A stretch of 64,000 nucleotides of DNA from positions 310,001-374,000 of the forward strand of contig QANY01006236.1 in assembly GCA_003255025.1 (NCBI GenBank). The letters are read 5' to 3'. Under the pieces are notes generated by a model, which saw nothing but the letters and a program-made list of their open reading frames with translations, did not search any database and was not told the origin of the DNA. The DNA is from Datisca glomerata. Taxonomy: Eukaryota; Streptophyta; Magnoliopsida; Cucurbitales; Datiscaceae. Positions 1 through 13,070 of this stretch are shown here, piece by piece (position 1 is the stretch's first letter; the number at the start of each line of letters is the position of its first letter). A program made the translations under genes and the position numbers.

Positions 1-3000
1 ACATTATATATAATAATTCATATAAAAAATGCTTAATGATTTAATAATCTACTATTTGACCCCTCCTAATTTATAAAATTATATCTTATTTTACCTCTTT
101 AAATTTATTAACATAACCAAATTATATACAACTTATTTCATTCCGATTTTGAAAATTACATAATTGCATTAAATATTTTTTATTATGTAAAACGTGAATT
201 TTTTTTAAAAAAAATTGCATTCCTTCCGTAAAATTTTTGACTTCGTCGTTGAGTAAGGTGGTTAAGCATCCACACTCACACTATAATATTAGAAATTATT
301 GTCATGTAGTATACCACCAATCCCATACAATTTATAATTTTGAAAAAAAATACAATTTATAATTTTGAAAAAATTCATACCAATTTTCAGAATTATTTGA
401 ACTTTGATTTAAAAGGTTTATAGACAGATTTAACCATTTGTTTAATATATCTAAATAAATTCCTTCTTGATTGAATTCAGTGAAATGAATTTCTATGAAT
501 CCAACAAACAAAATAAATAAGCAAGCGGTGGAGCATGTGGTTTAATTCGATACAACGCGGTCTACCTGGATACACCTGTGTCACAATGGCTGATCTTTTG
601 AGTGAGGGAAGCCGGAGCATTGGTCAAGAGAGAGAAAGAAGAGGAACTATAGATCCAGAAAGTAACATTAGCTACAGTTGTTCATTGGAGCGCTGGAGTG
701 CGGAGGTTGTTCCCATCATTGAAGTCAGAGTGTGGGACTGAGCCTTCCGAATGAGAAAAACAAAAAAATTTGTAGTTTCGTTGGAAGGCTAACAGAAACA
801 TAAAAAATAATATAGTATTATCCGACTCATAGGGATACGAAAAATGAGTTTTAATACCAAAATGGAGAATAGTAAGAAAATGTCTTATCATATTTCTTAA
901 ATTACTTTCAATTCGATATTATTTTTTCCAAAAAAAAAAAGATAAACCAAACACCGATTAATTTATCACTGAAAAAAAAAACAAGAATGAGTTATATCTT
1001 ACCCTACCATTTCAAATTGACACATCTCTCTATCTCTCTCTCATGTGTTGTGTTGATGCTAATTTTATCAGTGTAGGGACAATGCATGATTCTTATTAAG
1101 CTGTGTGTGGTAAATCCACCAAAAGGGTATGCTTGTCAAGTCATTGTCTTCAGATATACTCTAGGTAGCATCTCATTTGAAATTTATCCAAAGGATTAAC
1201 TACAATTATTCTCAAGTCGTGGGCGTAGTCTTGCATTCTCATAAGTCATAAGTTAAATTTATTGTTAAATATCATGTCTGTCATATTAAGTTAAATATGT
1301 CACGTCAATTACGACTAGCTAGTACAAACTTATAGCAAAAGTAAACTAAGAACATTAAAGATTACGATTCAAGTAAATTGCAAAGAGTTGATAGTATTTA
1401 TGCGTTTCACATAACGCGTGATAAAAAAAATAGATTTTTGGTTTTTGACGTGTATGCGTTCACATGTCACATGCATTCTTAAGTCATAGTACTATTGGTA
1501 TGGTGTTATAAATCATCACTTATACAATTAGGTTAAATTTAACTTATACCCACAAGCTTTCGTCAAATGATTAGTATAATCAAAGAAATAACAAGTATAC
1601 AAGGACATACTCCCTATATAAATAGAAGAAGGCAGAAAACCTAAAAACTAATTAAAAATGCTGTCAGAAAATTCCCAGTTGAAAATTGAAGTATAATATT
1701 AACCTCAGATCCAACGATGTTCTTAAAAGGCCACGCTCTCTCTCTCTCTCTCTCTCTAATAGATCTAAGTATACAAGTAAGTGAAGTACTACTATATCTA
1801 ACTTTACCATCAAAATATCTTCAATTCGTTTCAAGCGTAGTAAACGCAAACATTAAAGACTCATCCTCAAATAATTACTATCATGCAAAACCGAAAACCA
1901 GAATCGAAACCCAACCTGCAAAACCAAAAAAAGAAAGAAAAGAAACTCATCCTCAAATAATTACTGAAACCCTCATCTCCAAATCGAAACTCAATATATT
2001 ATGTTGGCGTCAAATAACCCAATATATTATGTTGTTTATCCTTTGAACAAAAGCTTTAGAAAGCTCGAAGATTTCTTCCATTTATAAGTCTAGGGGAACA
2101 TGATAGGAATATATATAATTTCAGTGTCAAATAGCACGATTCAAAGTCTTAACAAAAATATCTAGATGTGTTCTGACAATTGGATAAAAATGAACAAGAT
2201 TGATCTATTTTAAAATTTTATAAAGTAAAATTACTCGTCCTACAGTTTATGTGTTAAAGTATCGAGCAATAATTTATAGACATAAATTAAATTTAATCTA
2301 TAATTTAACGATACATTCGTTGTATGAATCTATATATAGCTCCTGTTTGTATCCACGCTTTTATTGTGAGAGCCATATTTGCTAAGTAGATTTGGGGGTA
2401 GGGAAAGGACGCAAAAGAATCGAATAATTACATATATAAACGTAATGAAGAATATCACCACTCTGTAATTAGTGATGGCATGCAATTCCTTATTAGTAAT
2501 GGCAGACAAACACAAAGGCACCCTCTTCTACTTCTATCATTTTCAAGTGCTTATGGAGAAAAAGTTGTTTGTTGGAGATGACAATTTTTGCTATAACCTT
2601 GTATTGTCGAAGAATCATATGACTTTACATTTTAGTTATGTCTCGTCTCTTTTCTTATTGTTTCTATGTGTCGTGTCGATCCCAAACTTTATGTGACGTA
2701 TGCCCATTTATTATATGCATTGTAATATATAGAATTTAGATTCGATAATATTGCTCAGAAATGGCAGAGTAAAAGTGTAATCTAAACCTTAAGTGAGATC
2801 CGACGATCATGATAGACTCATTAAAAGCAAAAAAAAATGTAAATTTGTTCGCCAGTTCAGAAAACAAGATCAAAACTATCTTGATAAGATCGGACAACCC
2901 GTAATAATGGAACTGTTTCCAAGTCATTTTTCTAACCGCAGATAATCTCAATTCTCAAAATACTATCATTCCATTATCCTCAAGTTATCCGGTTGTCCAA

Positions 3001-3150
3001 CAACTACTACTAAAATTTTGACACGTCCAAGAAAAAATGCTCAAAAAATTAAAATGTCATAAGTAAATTGATTAATTTAGAGGGAAAAAATACAGGTGAT
3101 GAAACATGTTGGTTCGGTGTTTATGGTGATATATGTGTAAGTGATCTAGT
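1..3150. other. AT-rich intergenic DNA, no gene recognised
   Basis: Stop codons are dense in all frames and no open frame resembles a known protein. The only distinct structure seen is a short CT microsatellite at about 1736-1757. Nothing else could be supported here. Confidence 0.6.
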
Positions 3151-3159
3151 TTATGTTAA

Positions 3160-4265
3160 GTATGTCTGAGGACGTGAGAGTTGGTGGTCGGTGGATGAAA
3201 GACAAACAATATTAGGCAACCGTCGGAAGGTGAGGATTGTCTTTGAAACTCTAAAGTAAGTGAGAACTTCGAGGAGGGAACATTCTTGACATTTTTGTCT
3301 CGAGATCGGTGAGAATTCATCCCTATAATGGTGCTAGGGACCCTTTTTATAGACGGGGTCGAGCGGGTACTACATGCATGTCCTTTACAACCGTACACCA
3401 ATCACGTGACCACGCCTAAAATATGGTCACACGCTAAAAATGCGGCACCGCACCACACCCTCAAAACGATGTAGGATTCAATTCATTTGATTACCTTTCA
3501 TACTCACAACTAGTCGTGTCTTTGTGGCATCGAGTAGCTGGATAACAAACTCGCAGGTGTTAGGCTCATGCTGCACTAAGGACCTCGCAAGACAACACCT
3601 GTCACCGGGCCTTCCCGAGACAGATGTACGATGATTGGGCAGCGCGACACAGGCCACCCACCATGTGGCACCNNNNNNNNNNNNNNNNNNNNNNNNNNNN
3701 NNNNNNNNNNNNNNNNNNNNNNNNNNNNNNNNNNNNNNNNNNNNNNNNNNNNNNNNNNNNNNNNNNNNNNNNNNGGGCCCCCCCCCCCCCGGCGGGTCAA
3801 ACTTCCTCTATGTATCGGCAGGGTGACCCCTCGGTGATGGGTGCATTGCTCAACTTGCTGTCGGGCATTCTCGACTACTGGTAGACATACGCGTCCCTAT
3901 ACCAACGGGTCATGTATTGCGTCTCCTTTTACCCTTCTCTATTAGAAAGGGGGCACATCCAAAGTACCTAAGGAGGCCACACCCTTCGAATAGTTCTTAC
4001 TCTCTTGGTATAGCGTAATCTTGTCCTAATCCTACAAGACCATAACCCCCAAATTCTCAGGTGAGGATGAGCCTTCGAGCCTTTGTCACTTAGCTCGAAG
4101 GTGAGACTCAAAATGGGCTCGCCACCCTTATAGGTCTAGGCACAACCCTTACAAAAGTATTCGCTATCATCCTATTTCAGCCTCACCATGCCACGTAGGC
4201 GACACGCGAGTGTATTTAGACGCCACGTGTTCAATCTTGACACGTCATTCTCAATTACGCGGATC
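3160..4265 (-). mobile_element. GC-rich block, probable LTR or promoter part of an unplaced retroelement
   Basis: This block is clearly richer in G+C than the DNA on either side. Read on the minus strand it has a TATA box (TATAAAAA, 3344-3351) set in a GC-rich context followed by a pyrimidine-rich leader, as in the U3/R part of many plant Gypsy LTRs. No paired LTR, target duplication or coding domain is visible, and the assembly gap lies inside it. The assignment to an LTR element is inference; a diverged gene promoter is the alternative. Confidence 0.35.
3673..3774. other. Assembly gap (102 N)
   Basis: A run of 102 undetermined bases. A run of 13 C follows at 3778-3790, preceded by GGG. The near-100 length suggests a placeholder of unknown true size. 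Frames crossing the gap are meaningless. Confidence 0.97.
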
Positions 4266-5929
4266 CATATTTATAGTTTTACACATGTTTGTGGGACATA
4301 GGATGAGATAATAAAATGACTACAATGCTAAGAGGTTTGGAATTTGAAGATTTGTGGTGAACACGACTCATTAGGATCTACTCATGTTCAATGGTCCAAA
4401 TTAGCTCGATAAGCAAGACAATAAAAAGGAAAAAAAACTTTTTCAGTTTTAGATGTTTTGAATAGTGGAAAATCATTAAGTAATTTTACAATAATCAAGT
4501 TATAATTCAAGTTTTAATTGATCAAGTGATATGTTAATTAATAATATGTTCATTTATAAATAATTTTAATGGGTGATAAAATAACTAGTTATTGATAATT
4601 GACACATCAATTGATTAATCAAAACTTAGTCTATAACTTAATCAGTCTAAAATTATTTAAATTTATCTGGATAGTCCAAATCGATAAACAGATCATCTCC
4701 ACCATGGTGGACATGACATCTCAGTTCATATATTCGTCACATGGTAGGGTTGAATGGCTCGGATCACACTTGAGTTGAATTTTTTTTTGTTTTAAATTTT
4801 TATTTTTTCAATTGGGCAATTTTGGATTGTCTAGATCTAATGTGACCATTCAGAATTGTGACGATTCAGAATTGTTTAACTGCTAACGTCGCTTACTGCG
4901 CGAAGTTCTCAAATGAGGATGGGGTTAAGCAACTGTAGAGGAGAAGTTGCATCCCAACCGTCCAAAAAGATCTGGACGGTTAAGATAGATTATTAAAAAA
5001 TAAAATAAAAAATTACTTTTAATTTTTATTTTTTCTCCAAGTGCAATTTTATTTGATCTAGACTGTCCAGATTAGATCGACCGATCCAGATTTACTTAAC
5101 TTTCATGTCTGTCATGGGTTCCAATGGTACACAATCGTGATTCCTCAAATTACTAAGAATGCGGATCCCCATATTTCGTACCATCCAAAATGCCTTTTGT
5201 CACATGCTACGTTTTGCAAATTCTCTGTCAACTGGCAAATACAACCGTACGGGCAATGTGCAGTTGGGTTAAATGCAAAACTAGAAACGTTTGTTAACAG
5301 TAGTTTCATGTCAAAAATTAAGTGCTTAATTATTATCTTCGAACTGGATTACTGTACAAAATGGGATGAGGTTGCACAACAGGACATTGTAAAGGGCTTC
5401 TTTTGAGACAGTGCGTACTGTGTATTTACTGTTTTTTCCCCTGCTTTTTGTAAGCAGGAAGTGTGTTGCAGTAACGAACCTATAAACTGTGTTTTTTAAC
5501 TATTAATGCTGCAACTTATGACATACGTCTAGCCCTCATGGCTTAAATAACATATATTCCTCTACCCTATGACATTATGATGCATGTGTATGTGCCCATG
5601 TGCTTACTTCATTATTAGCGTAATTTTAAATTACATCAACCCTTTTTGTTTTTTCATTATATTGGTAGTTTCAATAATTACACGTTATTTTCTGAAATTT
5701 TAAATAGTTACACATTATTTTAAAATGTTAAACATTTTTTTCTCGTCATTAATTTGTGAAAATTTTAAAATGTCATTCTCTGATTGATTGATGTCTAACT
5801 ATCTCAATTTTATTTATATATAATTATAATTTGTGTATGTCAAGTTTTGACAGTATTCCTAAAACACAAATTACCTTTTTTAGCTTAAATTTAGAATGAT
5901 TGATTAATCGTGTCTACGGCCATGATTTT
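4265..5929. other. AT-rich intergenic DNA with a small foldback near 4500-4636
   Basis: No coding sequence is recognised. An imperfect inverted repeat with arms of roughly 40 bp (about 4500-4539 and 4597-4636) could be a decayed MITE; its ends and target duplication are not clear. The rest shows nothing distinctive. Confidence 0.4.
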
Positions 5930-8900
5930 TAACCGTCAGAGTCAATACGGTGACGGTTGGAGAGTCGTCGGAATTAATCACCGACAGTTCTGACAACCGT
6001 CGGACGAACCTCGCGATAGAGACTCTAAAGCGACGGTTATTTTGATAAGTGGCGGCGGTTCGTAATCGTCATAAAATATAATATACCGCGCCGGTTACTA
6101 GAACCGTCGCAAATTGTATATATAACTACGGTTCTACAACCATCGTGAAATAGGTAGTTTTATTGCGACGGTTGTAGAACCGTCGCGAATTTGTCCTAGT
6201 CCAATTTTTTGCAACGATTTAGGAACCGTCGCAAAAAATACTGATTTCACATCATCCTTCATATTTCTGCTGATTCCAAAAAATTCTTGCATATTAACAC
6301 AAATTTTAATAGGGTATATATTTCCACAATAGTCAGAGCAGTATCATTCTATATATTTACAGAACACATAATTATAAAGCATTAAATCATTAATTAGATA
6401 TCCAAAACTGTAATAGATTATCAATACAAATTATTTAATGAGTTCAAAGCATTAAAGCGAGAACACTTGAGATGGAGTTACCCCGAGTCCTAATGAACGC
6501 ACTCGTCCAGGATGCTCTGGACCAAATACTTGTGAGAGCACGTTGTTTGGTGAAATTGGATCATAATCACCATCCGGAAGTTGACTCATCCGCTCTTTAA
6601 GTTTCGCCTATAATACAAAATTCAGACTTAGTACGAGTAAACATGTAATAACTATTTAAAAACTTGGTATTGATATTACAACGTATACTTACTACAACGT
6701 TTGCAGTCTCCTCATTTACATAAGTTTCATATTTTCGTTCATGTGAGGCTACAAATAGCTCCGTCCTTGATGACTCTCTTTGAAGTTATTCTGTCTATAG
6801 AAGGAGAACATATGATTAAATATACTTAAATAAAACTAATTAAACAATTTTAAAGTTCAGAATTTACCATTTCTGCTATTTTCGTTGGTAAACTTGTACG
6901 TCCCAACGTGTGAGGGTATTTTAGTTTGCTCAGTGACCTTCTGTTAGTTTCAGCTTGCTTCTATATTTATGAAAGATAAAAAAAAAATTTATTTCACATA
7001 CAATTAATCATAGATGTATAGTAAAAAATCATACATTTCCTTCTTCTGAGTATCATCTACGAATTATCGCAACAAAACTATCTTTTGGAATAACATCATT
7101 TCAATATTCTAATGCCTCTTCCTCCGTTTCAGATGCCGCCATATATTAGTTCTTTATTCTTCTCTTCTCATACTTCCATCTTGCATTTAACATTGTCAAA
7201 ACATCTACTTTATGACATTCTTCTACAGCATATTCTGACTACAAAAGATTAATATGCAATTAATTAAAATATATGTGTGTGTGTGTATGTGTACATGTAT
7301 ATGAACAAGGACACGATATATATCTATCACTCGACCCTCTCTCAAACGTAAAGTTCAAAAAATGATCAACTACATCTTGATATGCCTTATTAAATCTTAG
7401 TTTTGTCATCCAACTCTTATCCATTGTAACTCTCAAAGCTTAAAGAAGACCAAACAAATAGAATAATCAAAACTAATGCTACACCTTTATCCTACTATGC
7501 TAAAAAAAAGAAAAAGAAGGCTCATATTCTTGATTATCCTAATTAACTAAGCGAACAAACCTTCTTGCTCACATCACGTGCATATGAACGAGTTAATAAG
7601 AAAAAAATGAACGAGAGGTTAAAGTTGAGAGATGTAATTAAAAAAGGTTAATATTGCGGGATTTTAGTGAAATTAGCCTATATAAAATATGATAAAAAGT
7701 TAATAATTCCATTCTTTATAACCAAAGACTATAAAAAAAAATTCCAATAATTCATAACAGATACTAAACTGACCAAACTAACTTTCAATAACTAAATTGA
7801 GCTAACTTACCACAACTCATCTACTATTTGTGGACTAAATTAAAGAGGGCAACTTATGTTACAATTTTCTGCTAGACACACTCTCGTAGAATATTTATCT
7901 TTGACAAAAAGCTTGAATTCATTATATTATATGAATATTAAGTGTAAAGCACTAAAAAAAAGTCATTCCTCTCTTAGTTCACATCTAGTTGGTAGGAATA
8001 GCAAGTTGAGTTTGACCAAAAACTGTTGAAGCATTTAATACATTTGGTGACATAGCACCATATCAGTTGGAGCACTACGATAGTAGTCGAACTAAATTTA
8101 AGCTAAATAAATTGTAACATATAATAAGAATTAACACAATCTCGAGCGTACTAAAAATTCAAAGAACAAGAGATTGAATCATATACATCCAAATTTTATA
8201 CAAAAAAACACTTTAAACACAAAGCACATTTGCAAACCATAGCTATAGCTAATAGCTAAGTCACGCGGGCAAATAATGAATGACCAACCCTAGCTCGAAA
8301 CTAAAAGAATGAAAATATATCCTTTTGTACTAACATTGCCTTTCTCACGTTGGCTTTCTATTTAATTATAAGGTTAAATTACATTAAGGTAGTTGCCTTA
8401 ATTACACGGATGCTTCAATACCCAGTACCCAAAGCAATAACATTATCCAATATCCAAAGCCATAAATTTTCAAATCTAGAAATCTTTTCTATCAAACATC
8501 TAGAAATTTTCTCACAAACTCTTAATCTGATAGTAAGGGCAACAAATACAATCCTTCTAAAAAGAATACTAGAAATCAAGAAAATTAATGGAGAAGAATA
8601 AACCTACCGCGGCTAATCAATGGAGAGGAGAACCACCATACCAGGATTGAGCGACGGCGAGGAGCACGAGGTGGAGATTGTCGTTCAAAAATGGCAGAGA
8701 ATCGCACCTGACCTGCTAGGGGAAATAGGGGGAAATGGGAAAGAAGATGCGCGAAGAGGTTAATTTAGGGTTTCTTTTGTGACGGTTTTTAAAAACCGTC
8801 GCGGTAGATATTTACAATTCCCTTTTTCGATGGTTCTCAAAAATCATCGCAATAGTGATTAAAAAAAATCATAACTACACCGTTTTATTAAATAATCCCT

Positions 8901-9200
8901 CAAAGCATTTTTCCCGACGGTTCATTAACACCGTCGCAATAAGGATTTTAAAAAAAGCAAAAGAATTAACTAACCCCTTAAAGACATTTGCGATGGTTTT
9001 CATAAACCGTCGCAATTGCGCTATTAATTGTGACGGTTAGCATAAACCGTCTCAATATTATCAATTCATTGCGACGGTTTCCAAAACCGTCACAATATGT
9101 GACTTGTTGGACGATTTTTTTAAGACCCTCAGTAAAACATAACTAATTACGACGGTTGACTAAAGACGTTATGACAGTTTAGTATGGATTTCTTGTAATG
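5930..9200 (-). mobile_element. CACTA (En/Spm-type) DNA transposon, degenerate
   Basis: Two clusters of short direct and inverted copies of GCGACGGTT / AACCGTCGC lie at about 5930-6235 and 8775-9110. This is the subterminal repeat pattern in which CACTA transposases bind. The right end reads TTTCTTGTAATG (9189-9200), close to the inverse of the family terminus CACTACAAGAAA. A decayed transposase-type gene lies between them on the minus strand. The left terminus is not recognisable, so 5930 marks only the start of the left repeat cluster. The element is not autonomous as it stands, because no intact TNP2 or TNPA frame is present. Confidence 0.75.
6452..7424 (-). pseudogene. Remnant of a CACTA plant transposase gene (transposase-associated plus Ptta/En/Spm domains)
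   Basis: Reading down the minus strand from an ATG at 7424, the first exon-like piece begins MDKSWM and continues in the style of the plant transposase-associated domain. Further pieces at about 6840-6990 (with KLKYPHTLGRTSLPTKIAEM) and 6700-6800 (RTELFVASHERKYETYVNEE) carry the Ptta/En/Spm signature. The last piece (about 6455-6610) contains VFGPEHPGRVRSLGLGVTPS and ends at a TAA (6452-6454). The pieces are separated by stretches that look like introns, and at least one piece (7050-7180) has in-frame stops. In intact elements such proteins bind the terminal repeats or assist excision. The family call is firm; exon borders are not. Sequence decay suggests it is inactive. Confidence 0.7.
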
Positions 9201-9765
9201 ATATGACAAAGTCGTTATGACAGTTTAGTATGAATTTCTTACGACAAAGCGCAGTAGTCATTTTTAGGAAGCCTCTTAAGAAATATATACCATGGAGTTT
9301 TATCTTGTATACAATAGGTTTTCATAACCACTGAGGTTTTGTTTGGTTTATTTGAATGAGATGTAGAATGCAACGAGCTACAATAGGGAATTCAATACAA
9401 ATATTCACTATTGTATTTTAGTAACTAATTTGTGTTTCTTAGAAATAAAACAAATTATGGATGGGACGCCATGAATCTTCATTCGTCTATCTTTTTCATC
9501 TCTTTCATGTAATCTCCATTACACTCTTAATTGACACTTTCCACTCTTTTATTCTCTCTATTCATCATCTTCTCTCTCTTCTATACTATATTGTTTTTTT
9601 TCATTCCGTTCAGTGCGAACCAAGCAACAGACAATACCTAATGTTTAATTCACGGATTAATATGTATGTTACTGATCTATATAAGATTAATTAACATGAT
9701 GAAATATTATGATGATATATGAGTACGTTTTTGTTTCGAAATAGAAAAAAATTGATAATCTAAAG
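9201..9765. other. Short intergenic DNA between the CACTA and TRIM elements
   Basis: Just outside the CACTA end, about 27 bases of its terminus (from about 9169) recur near 9213-9240, giving a short direct duplication. The rest is AT-rich with no supported gene. Confidence 0.5.
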
Positions 9766-10109
9766 TGTTGAAGTCTTTAGAGCTTAATTCAATTCAAAAA
9801 CTAACTTAAGAGTTGAGGGTTGCTCTAAACTTATATTCTTAGTCCAATACTTTTACTTAGCCGATGTGAGATTATTTCATCAATTGCCCCCGTCACGTGT
9901 ATACAAGTCTTTTGTCTGGTTCTTGTCACGTGAAAATGTAATACGAGCCCAATCGTATTTGACTTTCGTCAAAAGAGGTTTTGATACCATGTTGAAGTCT
10001 TTAGAGCCTAATTCAACTCAAAAGTTAACTTTAGAGTTGAACGTTGCTCTAAACTCATATTCTTAGTCAAATATTTTTACTTAGCCGATGTGAGATTATT
10101 TTCTCAATA
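9766..10109 (-). mobile_element. TRIM (terminal-repeat retrotransposon in miniature)
   Basis: Two direct repeats of 120 bp (9766-9885 and 9990-10109) flank a 104-bp interior. A 5-bp target duplication TAAAG occurs on both sides (9761-9765 and 10110-10114). On the minus strand the interior starts directly after the LTR with TGGTATCAAAAC (9978-9989 on the complement), a primer-binding site for initiator tRNA-Met. It ends with a purine-rich tract (complement of GCCCCCGTC) before the other LTR. There is no coding capacity, as is normal for TRIMs, which depend on enzymes made elsewhere. The repeats differ at several positions, so the insertion is not recent. Confidence 0.85.
9978..9989 (-). other. 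TRIM primer-binding site (tRNA-Met type)
   Basis: On the minus strand this reads TGGTATCAAAAC immediately after the end of the 9990-10109 repeat. The first eight bases match the usual initiator tRNA-Met site of plant retroelements. It fixes the element's orientation as minus. Confidence 0.75.
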
Positions 10110-12817
10110 TAAAGAAACAATTGAAAAATAGGATATACTATAATTTGTTCTAATACTCAATTTAGTCTATACAATCTAATAAATTTTCTCAAACAAATCA
10201 TAATGTTCTTTAAATTTTTATGTGGTTAATGACTGACTTAGACAACCAAAGCGAAGCATGCATTGAAGTTGATCTACATTGAAAACGTTCAAGCCACTAA
10301 CAAACTCAAGAAGTTTAAAGATTTAGTTGAGACTTAAGTTAAGAACTAATTAATTGAAGTGTTTTAAGTCATTTATGAATTTAGCTGAGAAAATTAAAGT
10401 TAAGAATAAGATCATGAGTTATGTAAATTAGAAAAGGGAAAGGGGGTGTGTGCAGTACGTACAAGGGCATGCATGCAGGTAATACTGGGTAAGGGGAGAA
10501 ACAAAGGGAGCAGTGAGTCAGAGAGAGAAAAGTGGTTAAAATTATGAGAACCACACACAAAAGCAAAGATGGAAAAAATAAAAGACCGGTCGGAAGTTGG
10601 CAGGTAGTTATCCCGACAAAAGCTGTGTCCCTTCACATGGTTGCCTCTGGAAGCCTCCTCTTTTCTTCTATTTTGCTTGGCTACCCTGCCCTGGCTGGCC
10701 TGACACCCTTCACTCTACACGTTCTACATCTTATGTTTCGTTTATTTTGATTGAAAATTCTTAATGCTGCATAAGATTTAAGGGTGTCTCACTCATATTA
10801 TAATATGGATTATTTGATAATTGTACGTACGCTTATTGGCTTACAAAGTTTACTTGTATTTTTAAAAATAAAAATTGCTCATTGAAGTTCAACAACCTTG
10901 GATATGATTATTTGAGGATTAGCTATTGGGTGATATCCGCTTAAGATTTTCTTTCCTTAGAAAACTAGAGACTTTTAGAGGTCTCCAATGCTGGGAATTA
11001 TTGGGTATTTCACCACATATATAGAAATCAAGAACTAGATTTATATTCGGAATAAATTGAAGCATACATGAATATTTTTTTTAATTAAGCTAGCCTATTT
11101 TTCCTCATATGTGTTGGAAGAATGTTTGGATCTTTGTATAAAATGAGAGGAATAAGTAAAGAAATCAAAGGAAGAGACAGAGGGAATTATTGATGTATTA
11201 AAAGTAATTTTTATTACTTAAAAAAAGTCATTTTTGATACTAATTTTTCTCTCTATATTCTCAAGATTTGAAATTTGAAATTTAAAACGACAAAAAGGAA
11301 GAAAATGACACCCTTTACAATTTCATTTCCTTTCATTCCATCATAATTTCATGATAGAAACATAGAGTCTAAATATGTTAAAAATATGACACAAATTTCT
11401 TAGAGATTTATGATATTTTAGGAAAAAAATATTGTAGTGATAATGATGTTTGAATGAGATTCCTATTTTGAATAGGAAAGTGATTAGAGTTTTGAGTTGA
11501 TTTAAATATGAGATTGTGGTTATGTCTCGGTGGTTCTACTTCGATAGATGGTAAGATGTGGTTCTACCCTAAAGAGAATATCTCGTGGTGATGAGGTTCT
11601 AGCTCAAGAGATATAGTGTAGCCTTATGATCATGTGAGAGAGAATTTTATCCTAATACCCCATAATATTAAGAGACTAGTCAGAAGATTTTGCCCGTGAT
11701 GAAAATGGTTTCCAAGCTAGTGGGTTACAATTGAGAAGTGGTAACTTTTGTTTAAACTAGTTATAGTCTCTTTTGTGTGTGCGTTCAATTTGAGTGTAAT
11801 GAGATCTGGGTTAGCTGGTTGAGTTGATATTGCTGATGGTAATTAAGGAGATTACCATGGACATAGACAATCGACCTAACTAAGTTAACAATATCGTTTT
11901 GTTATTCTTTTATTGATATTTCTCTTACAACAAAATGTCTTTAGCTATTCTTCTAATAGTTATCAGAGAAACTTCTAATAAAAAAGTTAAACTTTCATCA
12001 ACATATGATAATCAAATCTACAACAAAAGGATTGTCTTTGAAGGATGAAAGAAAACCTAAATATCCATATCGAGATTAAATCTTACTAGTTAATTAAGTT
12101 AGACAAACCACAAATTGTTAATGATTTAAATTTGATAATGTCAACTAGATAAACGAAGAAAGTAACGGTTCAATAGTTACACTGCAAGTTGCAATCTCGT
12201 GTGATTTGACTGGTTTCTGAAAATAATGGGAAGGGCGCTAATTAAATTAAGAGGTACATAAACTTAATATTATGAATTCAATTATTAACCTTTCACTTAA
12301 CACGATATTATTGACACACAATACTAGTCGCACCTATATCACCTGAAATGTACATGGTGATCCATTACATTTATACCGTATATTTGTTTGTTTAATTTGT
12401 TAATTTATTTCTATTCAATGTAGCAAAATTACTCCGCAAAATTTGTGATTTAAAATAACTAAAGTTCTAAATAGAAAAGGAAAAATAATTTTTTTGAGTA
12501 TAAATAAATTTAAAATATATTGAAACATGTGACTAGCATTTCGTGTGAAGATGTATACATACCTTTCAATGGCTACTTTATAATGTGTCATTAAAATTAA
12601 AAAAAATAATTAAATAGTTAATATATATTTAAAAAATATCAGTACACACATTGTAAGTGAATGCTAAGAAATCTATAAATAGTGGTTCTAAAAAAATGTA
12701 ATTGAATTACTATTTTTTTACTTCCATGTCTAAAAATGGAGAACAAAATAACAAAATGTAAGAGTATTAGTAAATCAAAAGTTACTTCCATGTTTTAATC
12801 AAACCCTTTTAGTTAAA
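10110..12817. other. Intergenic DNA, no gene recognised; possible decayed LTR fragment near 11500-11960
   Basis: No protein-coding similarity is visible. The part from about 11500 to 11960 has the feel of a plant LTR end and is followed near 11962 by TTATCAGAG, a possible worn primer-binding site. No partner repeat or target duplication was found, so no element is called. Confidence 0.4.
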
Positions 12818-13070
12818 CGAGGTTGGGGAATAATCCAAAATCCCTCAAACCCACTGAGCCGAGTGTTTAAAGAAAAATATTGTTGGAATAACTCATTTCT
12901 TGAAGCCAAGTGTAAAGGTAATGCGCCCATTGTTTGGAGAAGTATTCTTTGTGGAAGGGATATCCTGAGGAAAGGACTCAGATGGTGTGTGAGAAATGGA
13001 GAGCATATAAAAGTGGCATCTAATGCGTGGTTCCTAAACTACACTCATTTAAACCTTTATGCTTACATAC
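12818..13070 (+). pseudogene. LINE (L1-type) ORF2 fragment, left part
   Basis: The translation includes SRVFKEKYCWNNSFLEAK, VWRSILCGRDILRKGLRW and the following VRNGEHIKV. This is the conserved stretch after the reverse transcriptase of plant L1-type LINEs. It is 5'-truncated, lacking endonuclease and RT. It stops exactly where a copia LTR begins (13071) and resumes after that element at 17557, so the two parts were once continuous. It is an old, inactive copy. Confidence 0.8.

Noticed and set aside
10440..10750. Possible small RNA or promoter segment around GCATGCATGC and the GC-richer stretch to 10720
   Set aside because: No known miRNA sequence, hairpin or coding similarity could be confirmed by eye.
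11500..11975. Possible copia LTR end followed by a worn primer-binding site
   Set aside because: Only a short TTATCAGAG match, with no second LTR, no target duplication and no gag after it. Kept only as a note.
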